Positions 1-8,990 of a DNA stretch of 64,000 nucleotides are shown piece by piece. The DNA is taken from NCBI GenBank assembly GCA_964387025.1, contig CAYLUZ010000003.1, positions 124,001 to 188,000 on the forward strand, given 5' to 3'. Source of the stretch: PNON01 sp964387025 (lineage in GTDB: Bacteria; Chloroflexota; Anaerolineae; Anaerolineales; Anaerolineaceae). Within the stretch, counting starts at the first letter, position 1; each line of letters starts with the position of its first letter. The notes below the pieces were generated by a model. The model made no database searches and had not been told where the DNA came from. It was given only the letters and a program-made list of their open reading frames with translations. A program made the translations under genes and the position numbers.

Positions 1-1
1 A

Positions 2-427
2 AAAGCGACCATCAAGGATTTATTTAAACTGCGACAATTGGAAAAAGAATGCTTTGCCATTGACGCGTGGCCACTCTTTGATCTGGCAGGAGTTCTGACG
101 CTTCCAGGCATCATCCGGATGAAAGCAGTCCAAAATGATCAAATGGTCGGGTTCATTGCGGGAAATATTGGTACAACGGATGGAATTGGATGGATCTCCA
201 CCATCGGTGTAGTGAAACAAGCACGCAGGCAGGGAATAGGCAAAGCATTACTGGCAACCTTTGAAGACAGGATCATCACTCCTGAACTCCGTTTGACCGT
301 GAGGAAATCAAACCTGGGTGCCATCCAAATGTACATGCAAAATGGATATCAAAATTATCAAATCTGGGAAAACTACTATCAGGGGGGTGAAGATGGGCAA
401 GTGATGCGGAAGTTGCGAGCCCGGTAA
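2..427 (+). CDS. GNAT-family N-acetyltransferase (5' end outside window)
   Basis: The reading frame is open from base 2 and has no convincing start inside the window. The in-frame TTG at 38 has no Shine-Dalgarno and would cut into the fold, so the gene begins upstream. The protein shows the acetyl-CoA binding motif A of GNAT enzymes (IGVVKQARRQGIGKALL, with the R-Q-G-I-G-K loop). A following stretch (RKSNLGAIQMYMQNGY) is typical of RimI-like motif B. GNAT enzymes transfer an acetyl group from acetyl-CoA to an amine on a protein N-terminus or small molecule. The substrate cannot be deduced here. It converges on the minus-strand zinc-ribbon gene that ends 8 bases downstream. Confidence 0.8.
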   Translation, partial: KATIKDLFKLRQLEKECFAIDAWPLFDLAGVLTLPGIIRMKAVQNDQMVGFIAGNIGTTDGIGWISTIGVVKQARRQGIGKALLATFEDRIITPELRLTVRKSNLGAIQMYMQNGYQNYQIWENYYQGGEDGQVMRKLRAR

Positions 428-434
428 ATTTGAA

Positions 435-1574
435 TTATGGATACTTGCAGGACCCCGGTGAAAAAGGGAATACTGCATTATTCTTCATGTAATATTCCTC
501 GAAAGTTTTGCATGCAGTTACCAACCAATAATCGAATAACGAAGTTTGTTCCTGAAGGAATTGCATATTAGCCCTTGTACATTCCCCCGATTTTGTTTTG
601 CAGTAAGGTGAGTCCATTGCTGGTGACTCGGCACAATTATTTGTATCATATTCTGCCAGGCACTTTTGATAGGTTGACTCAGTTTCACCTACTTTTGAAA
701 ATCTTTCAACCAGTTGCATCTGGATAAAACCCAACTCAGAAGGAGCAGTGACAGAATTAATTTGAGATCCTTTTTGAGAGTAATTTCCGGATAGATTCCA
801 AATTACATTGAAATATTGACTGCCGGCTGCAGGAAGTCCACTTCCGGATGGTATTGGAGTAGTCTTATTATTCCGTTGTGGAAAGGCAACGGCTGTAAGC
901 TCTGGTGAAAATGGTGCAACCAGGGACAACAAATTGATCCTGGGTAAATAGATCGCCGCAGCGCTTAAACAAGCAGTGATAATGAGGATGGTAATAGCCA
1001 AAGCTAACGGTAAGGGTGATTTTTTCTTTATTTTTTTGGTCTCTATCCCTTCAACTGCTGTGGAAACCTGGCTGTCTGGTATTCCTGAATTTGAAAGGAC
1101 GGATTTGATTTTTGTGGACGAGTTACCTAATTCTGCCAGAGCTAAAGCCCGTCGTTCAACTTCTTCCTGGGAAAAATCTTCTACCACTGGTACCTGTGGT
1201 AGATCGGGGAAATAACTGGATGAGGTAGTGTAAACTGGAGTAATCTCTTTTTCAGGAATTCTGGTGGGAGTAATTTCAGGGACTGGAATAGGGTTTGTTG
1301 GTTCAATCAATAAAAGCCGGCGAAGTTCAATTGTGGAAATCCATATTCCATCCGCAGGCATTAACTTGGTCAGGTAATCCGGTCCTATTCGTAATAACCA
1401 GATATGTGGACCATCCACTTCAAGCTCAAAAGCACAACCACAAGAGACGCAGGCTAAATGATCAGACGCCCCTGGATGATGAATGACTCGCAGCGCTAAA
1501 CTGTCACAAATCGGACAATGCCCTTTTTCTGCCCATTTATCGGGAATTTCCGATAATGCTGTGAAACTACTCAT
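435..1574 (-). CDS. Zinc-ribbon, single-pass membrane protein of unknown function
   Basis: Not recognised as a named family. The N-terminus carries a CPIC...CVSC pair that should bind zinc. A Pro/Thr-rich linker follows, then a short helical segment (about residues 135-170), one transmembrane helix (LPLALAITILIITACLSAAAIYL) and a probably extracytoplasmic C-terminal domain of about 170 residues containing several cysteines that could form disulfides. The ATG at 1574 is chosen because TGGAGG lies 6-7 bases upstream; a longer frame from 1601 would place the Shine-Dalgarno inside the coding region. A promoter-like TTGCAT-17-GATAAT lies just upstream. The architecture (cytoplasmic zinc ribbon, membrane anchor, external domain) suggests a sensory or scaffold role, but that is inference. 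Confidence 0.7.
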   Translation of the reverse strand: MSSFTALSEIPDKWAEKGHCPICDSLALRVIHHPGASDHLACVSCGCAFELEVDGPHIWLLRIGPDYLTKLMPADGIWISTIELRRLLLIEPTNPIPVPEITPTRIPEKEITPVYTTSSSYFPDLPQVPVVEDFSQEEVERRALALAELGNSSTKIKSVLSNSGIPDSQVSTAVEGIETKKIKKKSPLPLALAITILIITACLSAAAIYLPRINLLSLVAPFSPELTAVAFPQRNNKTTPIPSGSGLPAAGSQYFNVIWNLSGNYSQKGSQINSVTAPSELGFIQMQLVERFSKVGETESTYQKCLAEYDTNNCAESPAMDSPYCKTKSGECTRANMQFLQEQTSLFDYWLVTACKTFEEYYMKNNAVFPFSPGSCKYP

Positions 1575-1618
1575 CCATACCCTCCAATAATGGATATCCA
1601 ATTACTAACTTGAAACTC

Positions 1619-1647
1619 ATTATCAATGAAAATCCCTTAATATGCAA
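1619..1647 (-). promoter_or_regulatory. Predicted sigma70-type promoter for the zinc-ribbon membrane protein
   Basis: On the minus strand TTGCAT (1647-1642) and GATAAT (1624-1619) are separated by 17 bases, about 45 bases upstream of the chosen ATG. Confidence 0.4.
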
Positions 1648-1785
1648 ATAAGCTACACTGATCTTTAAAACAAATGGTAATCAGACTAATCTATTATTAT
1701 ATATTTTCGCTCTGATCGCCTTGAAATTGCCTGACGAAACATCACATTATTGATCGGGAGTCTGGATCAATTCACCCCAACATAT

Positions 1786-3324
1786 TTATATTTCATCCGC
1801 GCGATACACGCGAATGGCAGCGTTTCCTGTACGAGGGCACTTATACTCACAAATTCCACAGCCGATGCAGCGTTCCCGAACCACTCTTGGAAGCTGAACT
1901 ACATTAATTGAATTATCCGGCCCGGTAACTTCTCTTTCCTCCAGAAGGATGGCTTTTTCTGGTACCGGGCACATTTCCTCACATACAATACATGGAGTAC
2001 CATCTGCCCAGGGGATACAGTGATTCTCATCAATAAATGCCCATCCAATAACAAATTTCCGCTTTTCTTCGAGCAGCAATGGCGTAATAGCTTCCACCGG
2101 GCAGACCTGTCCACAGCGGTTACATGAAAAATCACAATATCCCAGGCGGGGAATAAGCAATGGTGTAAAGATCCTCTCCAGGCCGCCATCCAAAATGGAT
2201 GCCTGTAAAGCCCCGGTCGGGCAGGCACGAATACACTCACCACATCGCAGGCATTTGCTTGTCAGATCCTGCTCGACTGCTCCAGGAGGCCTTAATAATA
2301 AAGGATTGGTTTTTTGTGCATTCTGATCCGAACCCAGTACGGTTAGTGCAGCTACTGATCCCAATATGGTAGCGAAAAAAGAACGCCTATCAGGGTCATA
2401 AGGCATTGGCTGTGCAGGTTTCTTGATCACCTGAAAGTTCGTTGAAGTAAGTTTGCAGCTTGGAAGACAGTTCAAACACATGGTGCATTCAGCCGGGTCG
2501 CTTTGATATCCTCTCTTTGGATCGATCGTACCTGTCGGGCATACATCCTGACAGACACCACATTCCTTGCAGCCCGAGACTACGGCTCTTTTTATGAACG
2601 AGAATCTGGAAAGCCAGCCCAACATTCCACCCAACGGACAAAGATAGCGGCACCAAAAACGGGAGGCAAAAAAATTCAGCAATACAATGCTTGTGAACAC
2701 AAGTGCCGGGATCCATGGAAAACGTAAGCCAGGGGGAGGAGTTTGCGGAAGAATTGCCGGTCGGATGATTTGGTCCAACGAGCCCAGGGGATCACTAAAA
2801 CCCGGAATATTGGAAAGAGTTTTTTCCAAAGCCGTAAAGACGAAATCCAGACCCGGCATAACCACACCCGCCATTGTTCGCACCCAGATCGTGATCGGAT
2901 CAAGGAACAATAATGTCAAATTGCCAAATACTGCCAAAACGAGGATGCCAACCAGGAGAAGATACTTTACCCGCCGCCAGGTATCTGGGACAGATTCCTT
3001 TTTTATCTTCTTTGAAAATGGTTGAAAAATATCCAACAGAGTACCAAGCGGGCATAACCAACCGCACCAGGCTCGGCCAAAAACCAGGGTCATTAACAGT
3101 ACACCCAGAGAGATCAACGATCCTGCCAGAATTTGCCGGGAGGCAATGGATTGTGAGATCATGAGAAGCGGGTCCAGCCGGATTGGAAAATTTACCAATA
3201 CTGCCGGCCATGCCAAACCCGTGGAAGTTATGACCAGGATGGTAAAAACCAGGAGTGAAACCCCCTGCACGACCCTGCGTGCATAAACCCACTTCAAGCT
3301 GGATGAAGTCTGTTTATGTACCAA
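1786..3324 (-). CDS. NapH/NapG-like membrane polyferredoxin
   Basis: An N-terminal NapH-like membrane domain has about five helices and the hallmark GRAWCGWLCPLG and CRYLCPLGG motifs. It is followed by a long iron-sulfur region with at least five 4Fe-4S motifs, including CKECGVCQDVCP, CTMCLNC, CLRCGECIRACP, CNRCGQVCP and CIGCGICEYKCP. Between the two halves sits a twin-arginine-like segment (DRRSFFATILG plus a hydrophobic run), as if a Tat-exported NapG-type ferredoxin had been fused behind NapH. The role is probably electron transfer between the quinone pool or a cytoplasmic donor and an extracytoplasmic redox partner. The start chosen is TTG 3324, preceded by AGGA at 8 bases; an earlier TTG at 3339 is possible. 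It overlaps the upstream DUF362 gene, so the two are translationally coupled. Confidence 0.8.
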   Translation of the reverse strand: MVHKQTSSSLKWVYARRVVQGVSLLVFTILVITSTGLAWPAVLVNFPIRLDPLLMISQSIASRQILAGSLISLGVLLMTLVFGRAWCGWLCPLGTLLDIFQPFSKKIKKESVPDTWRRVKYLLLVGILVLAVFGNLTLLFLDPITIWVRTMAGVVMPGLDFVFTALEKTLSNIPGFSDPLGSLDQIIRPAILPQTPPPGLRFPWIPALVFTSIVLLNFFASRFWCRYLCPLGGMLGWLSRFSFIKRAVVSGCKECGVCQDVCPTGTIDPKRGYQSDPAECTMCLNCLPSCKLTSTNFQVIKKPAQPMPYDPDRRSFFATILGSVAALTVLGSDQNAQKTNPLLLRPPGAVEQDLTSKCLRCGECIRACPTGALQASILDGGLERIFTPLLIPRLGYCDFSCNRCGQVCPVEAITPLLLEEKRKFVIGWAFIDENHCIPWADGTPCIVCEEMCPVPEKAILLEEREVTGPDNSINVVQLPRVVRERCIGCGICEYKCPRTGNAAIRVYRADEI

Positions 3325-4354
3325 CAGATAATTCCTCAATTCTGAGATTATTCAAATCCGATACGCCAAAACCAACCTTGGTGGCTTCAACAATGGAACC
3401 CACATCTTCCGGAAGTAATCCAAACAATCCTGTGGCGTAGCTGTCTGCAGCTACAACATCAGTAGAAACGATGATCGTGTCCAGCTGCTTGACGTCATCA
3501 AGATTCCCGCCGGTTGGTCCATTCGCGGTGAGGATCCGGATCGCATCGACCACCGTTAATGCAGGATGGATCGTTCGATTCAGATCGGTCAAACGTTCCC
3601 CCATCCAACTATGAAAGTACTCGCGATTCTGGATCAAGCCCATCATGTTTTTCATTCCGAGGGTAAGCTTTGCCAAGCTGTGAGTCTTGGCGATCGGCAC
3701 ATTGATAACCAAGTCAGCTTTGAAAACATCCTCGTATATGAAGCAGGATTTTAATTTCACCGGATCTTTGACCGCTACTTCCTTGAACTTGAAACCCGGC
3801 ATGTCGATCATCTCTCCACCAGCAAGCCCAACCTGTTCTGCAATACCACTGGAAACATAGGCATTTGCAGCGGTTCCACCAAATGGAGAATCCATCACCT
3901 GGACTTTTTTTGCTCCTGCTCCAAGGCATAACCGCACGAGTGCCGCGACCACCCAGGGATTGGTTGTTGAGGCATATTCATAACTATTATATGAGTTGCA
4001 GATATTTGGTTTAATGATCACCCATCCATCTTTAGGTACAAACCGTTCCATTCCACCGATAGCAGCCAGGGCGCGGTCAACCAATATCTGAGGCTCGCCA
4101 CCACGAACAACAACAAGGTCCGGGATTGGGGAGTTTGCAGCAGTGGTCTCAACAGGAACATCTTCCTTTGTGGGCAGAGACTCCTCTTCTTCAGTGGTTT
4201 TTTCTCCTCCTATGGTGGCAGACGGCACTAATTGTGTTGGGATTACTTGCTGGCCAGACCTGGGATTGCATGCAGATAATAATTCTGTAACAGTGTATGC
4301 GCTAATACTCGAACTTAAGAACTTTAACAGGGTTCTGCGGGAAATTTTATCCAT
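3314..4354 (-). CDS. DUF362 family protein with Tat/lipoprotein signal
   Basis: The ATG at 4354 follows AGAGGAAAAT and gives an N-terminus with a twin-arginine motif (SRRTLLKFL), a hydrophobic stretch and a lipobox-like LSAC. The protein is therefore probably exported folded by Tat and lipid-anchored. A Glu/Thr-rich linker follows, then the DUF362 domain, recognisable from IIKPNICN, NVPIAKTH and GMKNMMGLIQNR. DUF362 proteins are common in anaerobes and often occur beside ferredoxins; their reaction is not established. The overlap with the polyferredoxin gene suggests the two form one membrane redox module. It has its own promoter, so it is not simply the third gene of the nrf operon. Confidence 0.8.
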   Translation of the reverse strand: MDKISRRTLLKFLSSSISAYTVTELLSACNPRSGQQVIPTQLVPSATIGGEKTTEEEESLPTKEDVPVETTAANSPIPDLVVVRGGEPQILVDRALAAIGGMERFVPKDGWVIIKPNICNSYNSYEYASTTNPWVVAALVRLCLGAGAKKVQVMDSPFGGTAANAYVSSGIAEQVGLAGGEMIDMPGFKFKEVAVKDPVKLKSCFIYEDVFKADLVINVPIAKTHSLAKLTLGMKNMMGLIQNREYFHSWMGERLTDLNRTIHPALTVVDAIRILTANGPTGGNLDDVKQLDTIIVSTDVVAADSYATGLFGLLPEDVGSIVEATKVGFGVSDLNNLRIEELSVGT

Positions 4355-4388
4355 ATTTTCCTCTAGGGTCTGATGCAAGTATGGTAAT

Positions 4389-4417
4389 TTTATACAACTT
4401 ATTTGTATTAATATCAA
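4389..4417 (-). promoter_or_regulatory. Predicted promoter for the DUF362-polyferredoxin unit
   Basis: On the minus strand TTGATA (4417-4412), a 17-base spacer and TATAAA (4394-4389) lie 35 bases upstream of the DUF362 start. Confidence 0.5.
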
Positions 4418-4419
4418 TG

Positions 4420-4445
4420 AGGCAGCAAAATATTTTGAGCTGCCT
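4420..4445 (-). terminator. Hairpin at the end of nrfA
   Basis: AGGCAG pairs with CTGCCT around an inner CAAAA/TTTTG stem. It lies 45 bases after the nrfA stop and immediately before the DUF362 promoter. There is no U-tract, so it may be a weak terminator or an mRNA-stabilising structure. Confidence 0.35.
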
Positions 4446-4489
4446 GCTTGGAGAGGAATATTGTTTTGTGTTTCCGGGCTGTTTACAGG

Positions 4490-5815
4490 TTACTGGGCGG
4501 GTGGATTGCTTTTGTCATATACGCCAATGATCAGAAGCGATGGGTCGTTCGCTGCCTGCGCGGCGAGCATTTGAGCCTGGCGGGCATAGTTGGTTGAATC
4601 AGCCAGGATCTTAAGTGTATATTCAGGGTTATGGAATCCCATGCTGTTTTCAGCAGAGACAAAATCCCACATGAACTGGGATTTTCGATGCAAGGCACGG
4701 GCTTCATCCAATAGGACAGGGTCAGACGATGTATTGACTGCCGCGGACTTAATGGCGGTTATTGCATCAATAATGGCATCTTCGGTACTCATCTTGGTCT
4801 TATTCACCTGCTCCTGGATCTCACTTACCCTTGCAACCACATATCCTACATCGGTATGGCATGCGCCGCAAGCCAGTTCAGCATTCAGTAATGGACTATG
4901 AATATCATGCATTGAATATTTCGCGGATCCATCGCGTACATATGGCATATGGCAGTCAGCGCACGCTACACCCGCTTTGAAATGGGTGCTATCCGCAGCA
5001 TAGGTTTCAAAATCGGGATGCTGGGCTTTTAACATCGGGGTACCAGCCTCAGGGTATTCCCAATCTTTGAACTGGTTGTCTTCATAATAAGCCAGGATTT
5101 CATCGATCTTTGTGCCGTTTTTCCACGGCATTGTCAGCACTTTATTTTCGCCAGCCATGTAATATTCATCGTGACAATTTGCACAGACCACAATCCGCAT
5201 CTCCTGGCGGGTAAACTTGGTCCAGTCAATTCCCTGAGATTCAAAACCGGCAATAACAGCCGGGTTGGTCACAATGAGCCGCATGGTTCCAGCTTCATGG
5301 CAGTTTGCGCAGCCAATTGGCTGGTCAATCTGTTTTCCCAATTCTGCAAATGGCATCTTGCTGAATTCCTCAAGGCCGATCTTATTCCAAATTCCGGGAT
5401 TGTTGGATGATTTGCATGAATAACAACTTCCCGTGGTCTTATCAGATATTCGTTTTGTGTTTCTAACATCTTCCAGACTCCACTCGTGACCGCGATCATC
5501 ATTATATTCTTTACTGAAGGCATATCCGCTAAAAAGGACAAGTTGGCGGGGATCCCGTTCCAACCAGGAAAAGTTGGATGATCCTCCAAATTCAGTGTCT
5601 TCAGTGTTAAGTTTCGTCTTCAGCATTGAGTCGTATTCGTTGGGAAAGTTTTGCCCCCAAATCGAGGAATCCGGTTCAAATGCATTGACCTTGACAATTG
5701 GTTCAGTAGCACGCACCTGGACAGGCTGGTTTTTTAAAAATATCAATATCCCCACAAGGATAGCTCCAAGGATGATGATGATAGCTGAAAGAATGATAGT
5801 CGTATACTTTTTCAT
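4490..5815 (-). CDS. nrfA: Cytochrome c nitrite reductase, catalytic subunit NrfA
   Basis: This pentahaem enzyme reduces nitrite to ammonium with six electrons on the outer face of the cytoplasmic membrane. The diagnostic catalytic haem motif CYSCK (lysine-ligated) is at residues 131-135. Four CxxCH motifs follow at about 169, 211, 285 and 316. The conserved arginine region (DVRNT), the EYY after haem 3 (catalytic tyrosine) and the QHPDFETY histidine segment are all present. A single hydrophobic helix (residues 5-27) looks like an uncleaved anchor or signal. Length (441) is in the family range. The start overlaps the nrfH stop by ATGA, so expression is coupled. Haem attachment would need the ccm system encoded at 44-53 kb. 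Confidence 0.95.
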   Translation of the reverse strand: MKKYTTIILSAIIIILGAILVGILIFLKNQPVQVRATEPIVKVNAFEPDSSIWGQNFPNEYDSMLKTKLNTEDTEFGGSSNFSWLERDPRQLVLFSGYAFSKEYNDDRGHEWSLEDVRNTKRISDKTTGSCYSCKSSNNPGIWNKIGLEEFSKMPFAELGKQIDQPIGCANCHEAGTMRLIVTNPAVIAGFESQGIDWTKFTRQEMRIVVCANCHDEYYMAGENKVLTMPWKNGTKIDEILAYYEDNQFKDWEYPEAGTPMLKAQHPDFETYAADSTHFKAGVACADCHMPYVRDGSAKYSMHDIHSPLLNAELACGACHTDVGYVVARVSEIQEQVNKTKMSTEDAIIDAITAIKSAAVNTSSDPVLLDEARALHRKSQFMWDFVSAENSMGFHNPEYTLKILADSTNYARQAQMLAAQAANDPSLLIIGVYDKSNPPAQ

Positions 5816-6324
5816 TCAATACCTCTTTCCTCTTCCACTTTATAAATGATCGAATCCTGGACAGGTAATAATGTGATCCCACGCTGTCCATGCGCTACAT
5901 CCCGGTGACAATCCCAACAATTTCTGCCCATGTCATGGGCAGAAATATCTGCAACGGTATCTGCATGGCACCGGATGCAGTTGTCTTGAATGATCACTTT
6001 CGTGTCAGGGTGAATTCGGATGGCATCGGGAGTTATCCCGGTGCTGAAGTAGTAGACATCATGTGCACCAGATGCGAATTTAACATAATAATACGAAAAG
6101 ACATTCTCATGCGGGAGATGACAATCGACACATTTGGTGACATTTTGATGGGGAGCATGATACCAATTTTCGTAAGCATAATCCATCACATGGCAGTTGG
6201 TACAGGTACGAGGTGAACTGGTTATGTAGCGGGGCATATCAGTAACATAAATAAAAAGGCCTATAACAATCACCAGGGACGTGAGGGCGATGATTACTGA
6301 TGGATATCTGAAAACAGCTTTCAA
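5812..6324 (-). CDS. nrfH: NrfH-type tetrahaem quinol dehydrogenase
   Basis: A small NapC/NirT-family cytochrome that oxidises menaquinol and passes electrons to NrfA. One N-terminal transmembrane helix (residues 9-27) is followed by four haem motifs: CTNCHVM (41-45, with the Met two residues on, as in NrfH), CVDCH (65), CIRCH (116) and CWDCH (136). The start is TTG at 6324, with AGGAAG seven bases upstream and an in-frame TAA just before it. It is the first gene of the nrfHA operon and overlaps nrfA by four bases. Confidence 0.92.
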   Translation of the reverse strand: MKAVFRYPSVIIALTSLVIVIGLFIYVTDMPRYITSSPRTCTNCHVMDYAYENWYHAPHQNVTKCVDCHLPHENVFSYYYVKFASGAHDVYYFSTGITPDAIRIHPDTKVIIQDNCIRCHADTVADISAHDMGRNCWDCHRDVAHGQRGITLLPVQDSIIYKVEEERGIE

Positions 6325-6612
6325 AATTTATCTTCCTGGAATTATTTATCGATATATTAACCAATTATACCCATATTTATCGGATTAAAATTGGATTAAT
6401 CACATCATTAATAATGATTATAGTAACAATTCTAATAAATGGGAAAGCAACAAAGCGGGTTACAGTCGTAGGGCTGACCTTGCTCAGACACTCTTTATGT
6501 TTTGATAGAGCCACAATTCCTAAATTATTCCTCAATATTAAAATATTGTGAAAATTATGTTACAAGAACGTAACCATCGAGTACCAGTATCCTCATTTAT
6601 GCTGGCGGGTAA
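6325..6612. other. Divergent intergenic region between nrfH and the tad genes
   Basis: AT-rich, no gene seen. A 15-base palindrome ATCATTA-A-TAATGAT lies at 6404-6418, upstream of a minus-strand TATAAT (6369-6364) that could be the nrf -10 box. No good -35 accompanies it, which would fit an activator-dependent promoter, but no known consensus (for example FNR) is matched convincingly. Confidence 0.35.
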
Positions 6613-6641
6613 TTGACGGTTTGGAATGTAACCTATATAGT
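6613..6641 (+). promoter_or_regulatory. Predicted promoter for the tad-like genes
   Basis: TTGACG (6613-6618), 17-base spacer, TATAGT (6636-6641), about 45 bases before the first start codon. Confidence 0.55.
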
Positions 6642-6685
6642 ATAAGCAGACCAAAAGTAATTATATAGATTATTCGGAGATTCAG

Positions 6686-7339
6686 GTGAAGCTAACTAAC
6701 AGTCACTCACAAATCAAGCGGAAAGAAAAAGGGCAGTCCCTGGTTGAACTGGCTCTGTTCTTCCCAATTCTTTTGTTAATGCTTTCCGGTCTGGTTGAAT
6801 TCGGTTATATGTTGAATGGATATCTAAATCTGATGGATGGTCCCAGGGAAGCAGCCCGGTTTGGTGTGGACAGGTCTCCTTTTGTTGGTGCTACCGAAAA
6901 TGATGACATTTTCTTTTATACCAATGGAGATCCAACAAAACCTGGATTATCAGAAATGGCGATACGCACCATTTTTCCTTACGATCTTGACCCAACCGCA
7001 GATGATATTGTTATCTCGGTAGTGGCAGTTAAAAATGGAGCCATATTCCGCCGGTATCCTGACGATGTGGGTGTCCGGTCAACAGTGACAGGGGCGGGTA
7101 ACGAATATAGCTACAACCATATAAAGAAATCCAAATTCACAGACGCCCAAATCGCTTCCGCGCTGATGGCTGGCGTACCAAAAGCAGGTATTGTGATCGT
7201 TGAAATGTGGTACAGCTACCGCCAGGAACTGGCTTTACCCTGGATCACTCCTTTTGTTCCGGACCCAATTCAATTATATATGTCATCTGTTGCACCATTA
7301 CCGGCTGCAGCACCCCCTGAACCTACCCCAACACCATAA
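6686..7339 (+). CDS. TadE-family pilus-associated protein
   Basis: The N-terminus has the TadE signature: a short basic segment, then EKGQSLVELALFFPILLLMLSGLVEFG, a class III pilin-like helix with the invariant Glu. About 180 residues of exported domain follow, ending in a Pro-rich tail. TadE-like pseudopilins are processed by the TadV prepilin peptidase and belong to tight-adherence (Flp) pilus systems. The start is GTG 6686 with CGGAG upstream. It is first of three genes of the same kind (spacings 3 and 10 bases), but no TadA/B/C/Z or Flp gene lies in this window. Confidence 0.8.
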   Translation: MKLTNSHSQIKRKEKGQSLVELALFFPILLLMLSGLVEFGYMLNGYLNLMDGPREAARFGVDRSPFVGATENDDIFFYTNGDPTKPGLSEMAIRTIFPYDLDPTADDIVISVVAVKNGAIFRRYPDDVGVRSTVTGAGNEYSYNHIKKSKFTDAQIASALMAGVPKAGIVIVEMWYSYRQELALPWITPFVPDPIQLYMSSVAPLPAAAPPEPTPTP

Positions 7340-7342
7340 TCG

Positions 7343-8980
7343 ATGGCGAATATGAAAAAATTGTTTTCAATTATTTCAAAAAATAGCGAAAAAGGCCAGT
7401 CGATTGTACTGATCGCCCTGGTTTTTGTCGGTCTGCTGGCATTTATCGGTTTAACAGTGGATATGGGGATATTGTTTATCTCATATGGTAACTTGCGCCG
7501 GGCGGTTGACTCGGCCGCCCTGGCTGCTGCCACTCAAATGCGGTCAAATTACACCGGCACCCAACTAAATGACTCGGCTCAACAATTTTTAAGGTTGAAC
7601 AATGTGATCGATGGGACTGCATCCATCCAGACTTGTGATGATGTTCCCGGTGATCCCCAATTGTGCGGATCATTAAACCGCAAATTGGTGCGGGTCATTG
7701 CATCAGCACCTGTTGAATTCTCCTTCCTGCCGGTAATTGGTTTTTATGGCACGAACATTACAGCCAATGCCATAGGTGAGGCAGCTTCCCTGGATGTAGT
7801 CCTTGTCATCGATACTTCAGAATCAATGTCCAACCAGCCGCCAGTAGGGCATCCTGAATATCGCGATCCCGGCGTATGCAATTCAGCGGACCTCGGTGGT
7901 GTTCCAGGGGAATGCCATCCATTTGAGGAAGTGAAAATAGCTGCAGGAAACTTTGCAGCATGGGTATTGGACAAACCGGCCGCAAAAGAAGAGGACCGGT
8001 TGGCGATCGTTACCTTTTCGGATGCCTGGGAGCCGCATAATGTTGCCACCGGCAGAGGTACCGGGATTGTTAGTGTTGGCGGTGATACCTGGCTCAATGA
8101 CCAGGCTACCGCGATCAATGCCATCCATAATTTGAATGTCTATCAGCCTGCAGTATGTCCCATTGATTGGATCACTAATGGTACTGCCGCCATCTGCTCG
8201 CAATATGATGGAGGTGGTAATTTTCAACAAATAGTAGCGCCCTGGCGCCAGCCGGATAATGTCAATGCGATTTTTGATGCAGCCCATATAGGAGATGCAG
8301 CTTTTAATGGTGAACGTTCCACTTCACAAACCACCAATATCGGCGGCGGTTTGAACTGGGCTGCCTTCCAATTAAGCCAGGATATGCATCCCGATGCCCT
8401 GTGGTTGGTCGTCCTGTTAACTGATGGTGCTGCAAATGCAACCGATGTTGACCCGGCTGCAGCATTGCGCATCCAACAAGGTATTGCAGCTACAGGCTGG
8501 TTACCTTCAGTCGATCTGCCGGCCGGTTTCTGCCCGGAAAATGGGGCACTTACTGATCCACCATGCCGTGATACGGATGTAACCACCAGGCATGATCTTG
8601 GAGAAGCCCTATATGATGCGGAAGATTTTGCTCGTGACCGGGCTGATCTGGTTTCCTGTCCTTCCAAAGCGGCTGATTCAAACTGCCATAACGATAACAC
8701 CGGTCAGGCAGCCATCATGTTCTCGATCGGATTGGGAGACGCAGTATTTTCCAGTACCAACGAAGTTAGCGGAAGACCCTATGGAGATACCCTCCTCCGT
8801 TATATTGCTGCCGTAGGAGATGATGGAGACCCGACAACTGATCCTTGCTCGGCTGTAGCTGTTCCTGGAACTCCTACTAGCTATAACTGCGGCAATTATT
8901 TCTTTACTACAACCGGTTCAGGGCTGGACCAGGTTTTCAACGAAATTGCATCCCGTGTATATACTCGACTTACCAGGTAG
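7343..8980 (+). CDS. TadG-like protein with von Willebrand factor A domain
   Basis: The N-terminal region (EKGQSIVLIALVFVGLLAFIGLTVDMG) is the TadE/TadG-like anchor. The segment after it (SYGNLRRAVDSAALAAATQ) matches the Flp pilus assembly TadG domain. From about residue 148 a vWA domain begins with VLVIDTSESMS (MIDAS motif DxSxS) and continues with LLTDGAANA. Several cysteines lie in the external part. vWA domains bind metal ions and protein ligands, so a surface adhesin or pilus-tip role is likely. The start ATG at 7343 follows the upstream stop by 3 bases. Confidence 0.85.
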   Translation: MANMKKLFSIISKNSEKGQSIVLIALVFVGLLAFIGLTVDMGILFISYGNLRRAVDSAALAAATQMRSNYTGTQLNDSAQQFLRLNNVIDGTASIQTCDDVPGDPQLCGSLNRKLVRVIASAPVEFSFLPVIGFYGTNITANAIGEAASLDVVLVIDTSESMSNQPPVGHPEYRDPGVCNSADLGGVPGECHPFEEVKIAAGNFAAWVLDKPAAKEEDRLAIVTFSDAWEPHNVATGRGTGIVSVGGDTWLNDQATAINAIHNLNVYQPAVCPIDWITNGTAAICSQYDGGGNFQQIVAPWRQPDNVNAIFDAAHIGDAAFNGERSTSQTTNIGGGLNWAAFQLSQDMHPDALWLVVLLTDGAANATDVDPAAALRIQQGIAATGWLPSVDLPAGFCPENGALTDPPCRDTDVTTRHDLGEALYDAEDFARDRADLVSCPSKAADSNCHNDNTGQAAIMFSIGLGDAVFSSTNEVSGRPYGDTLLRYIAAVGDDGDPTTDPCSAVAVPGTPTSYNCGNYFFTTTGSGLDQVFNEIASRVYTRLTR

Positions 8981-8990
8981 GACTTGGCAT

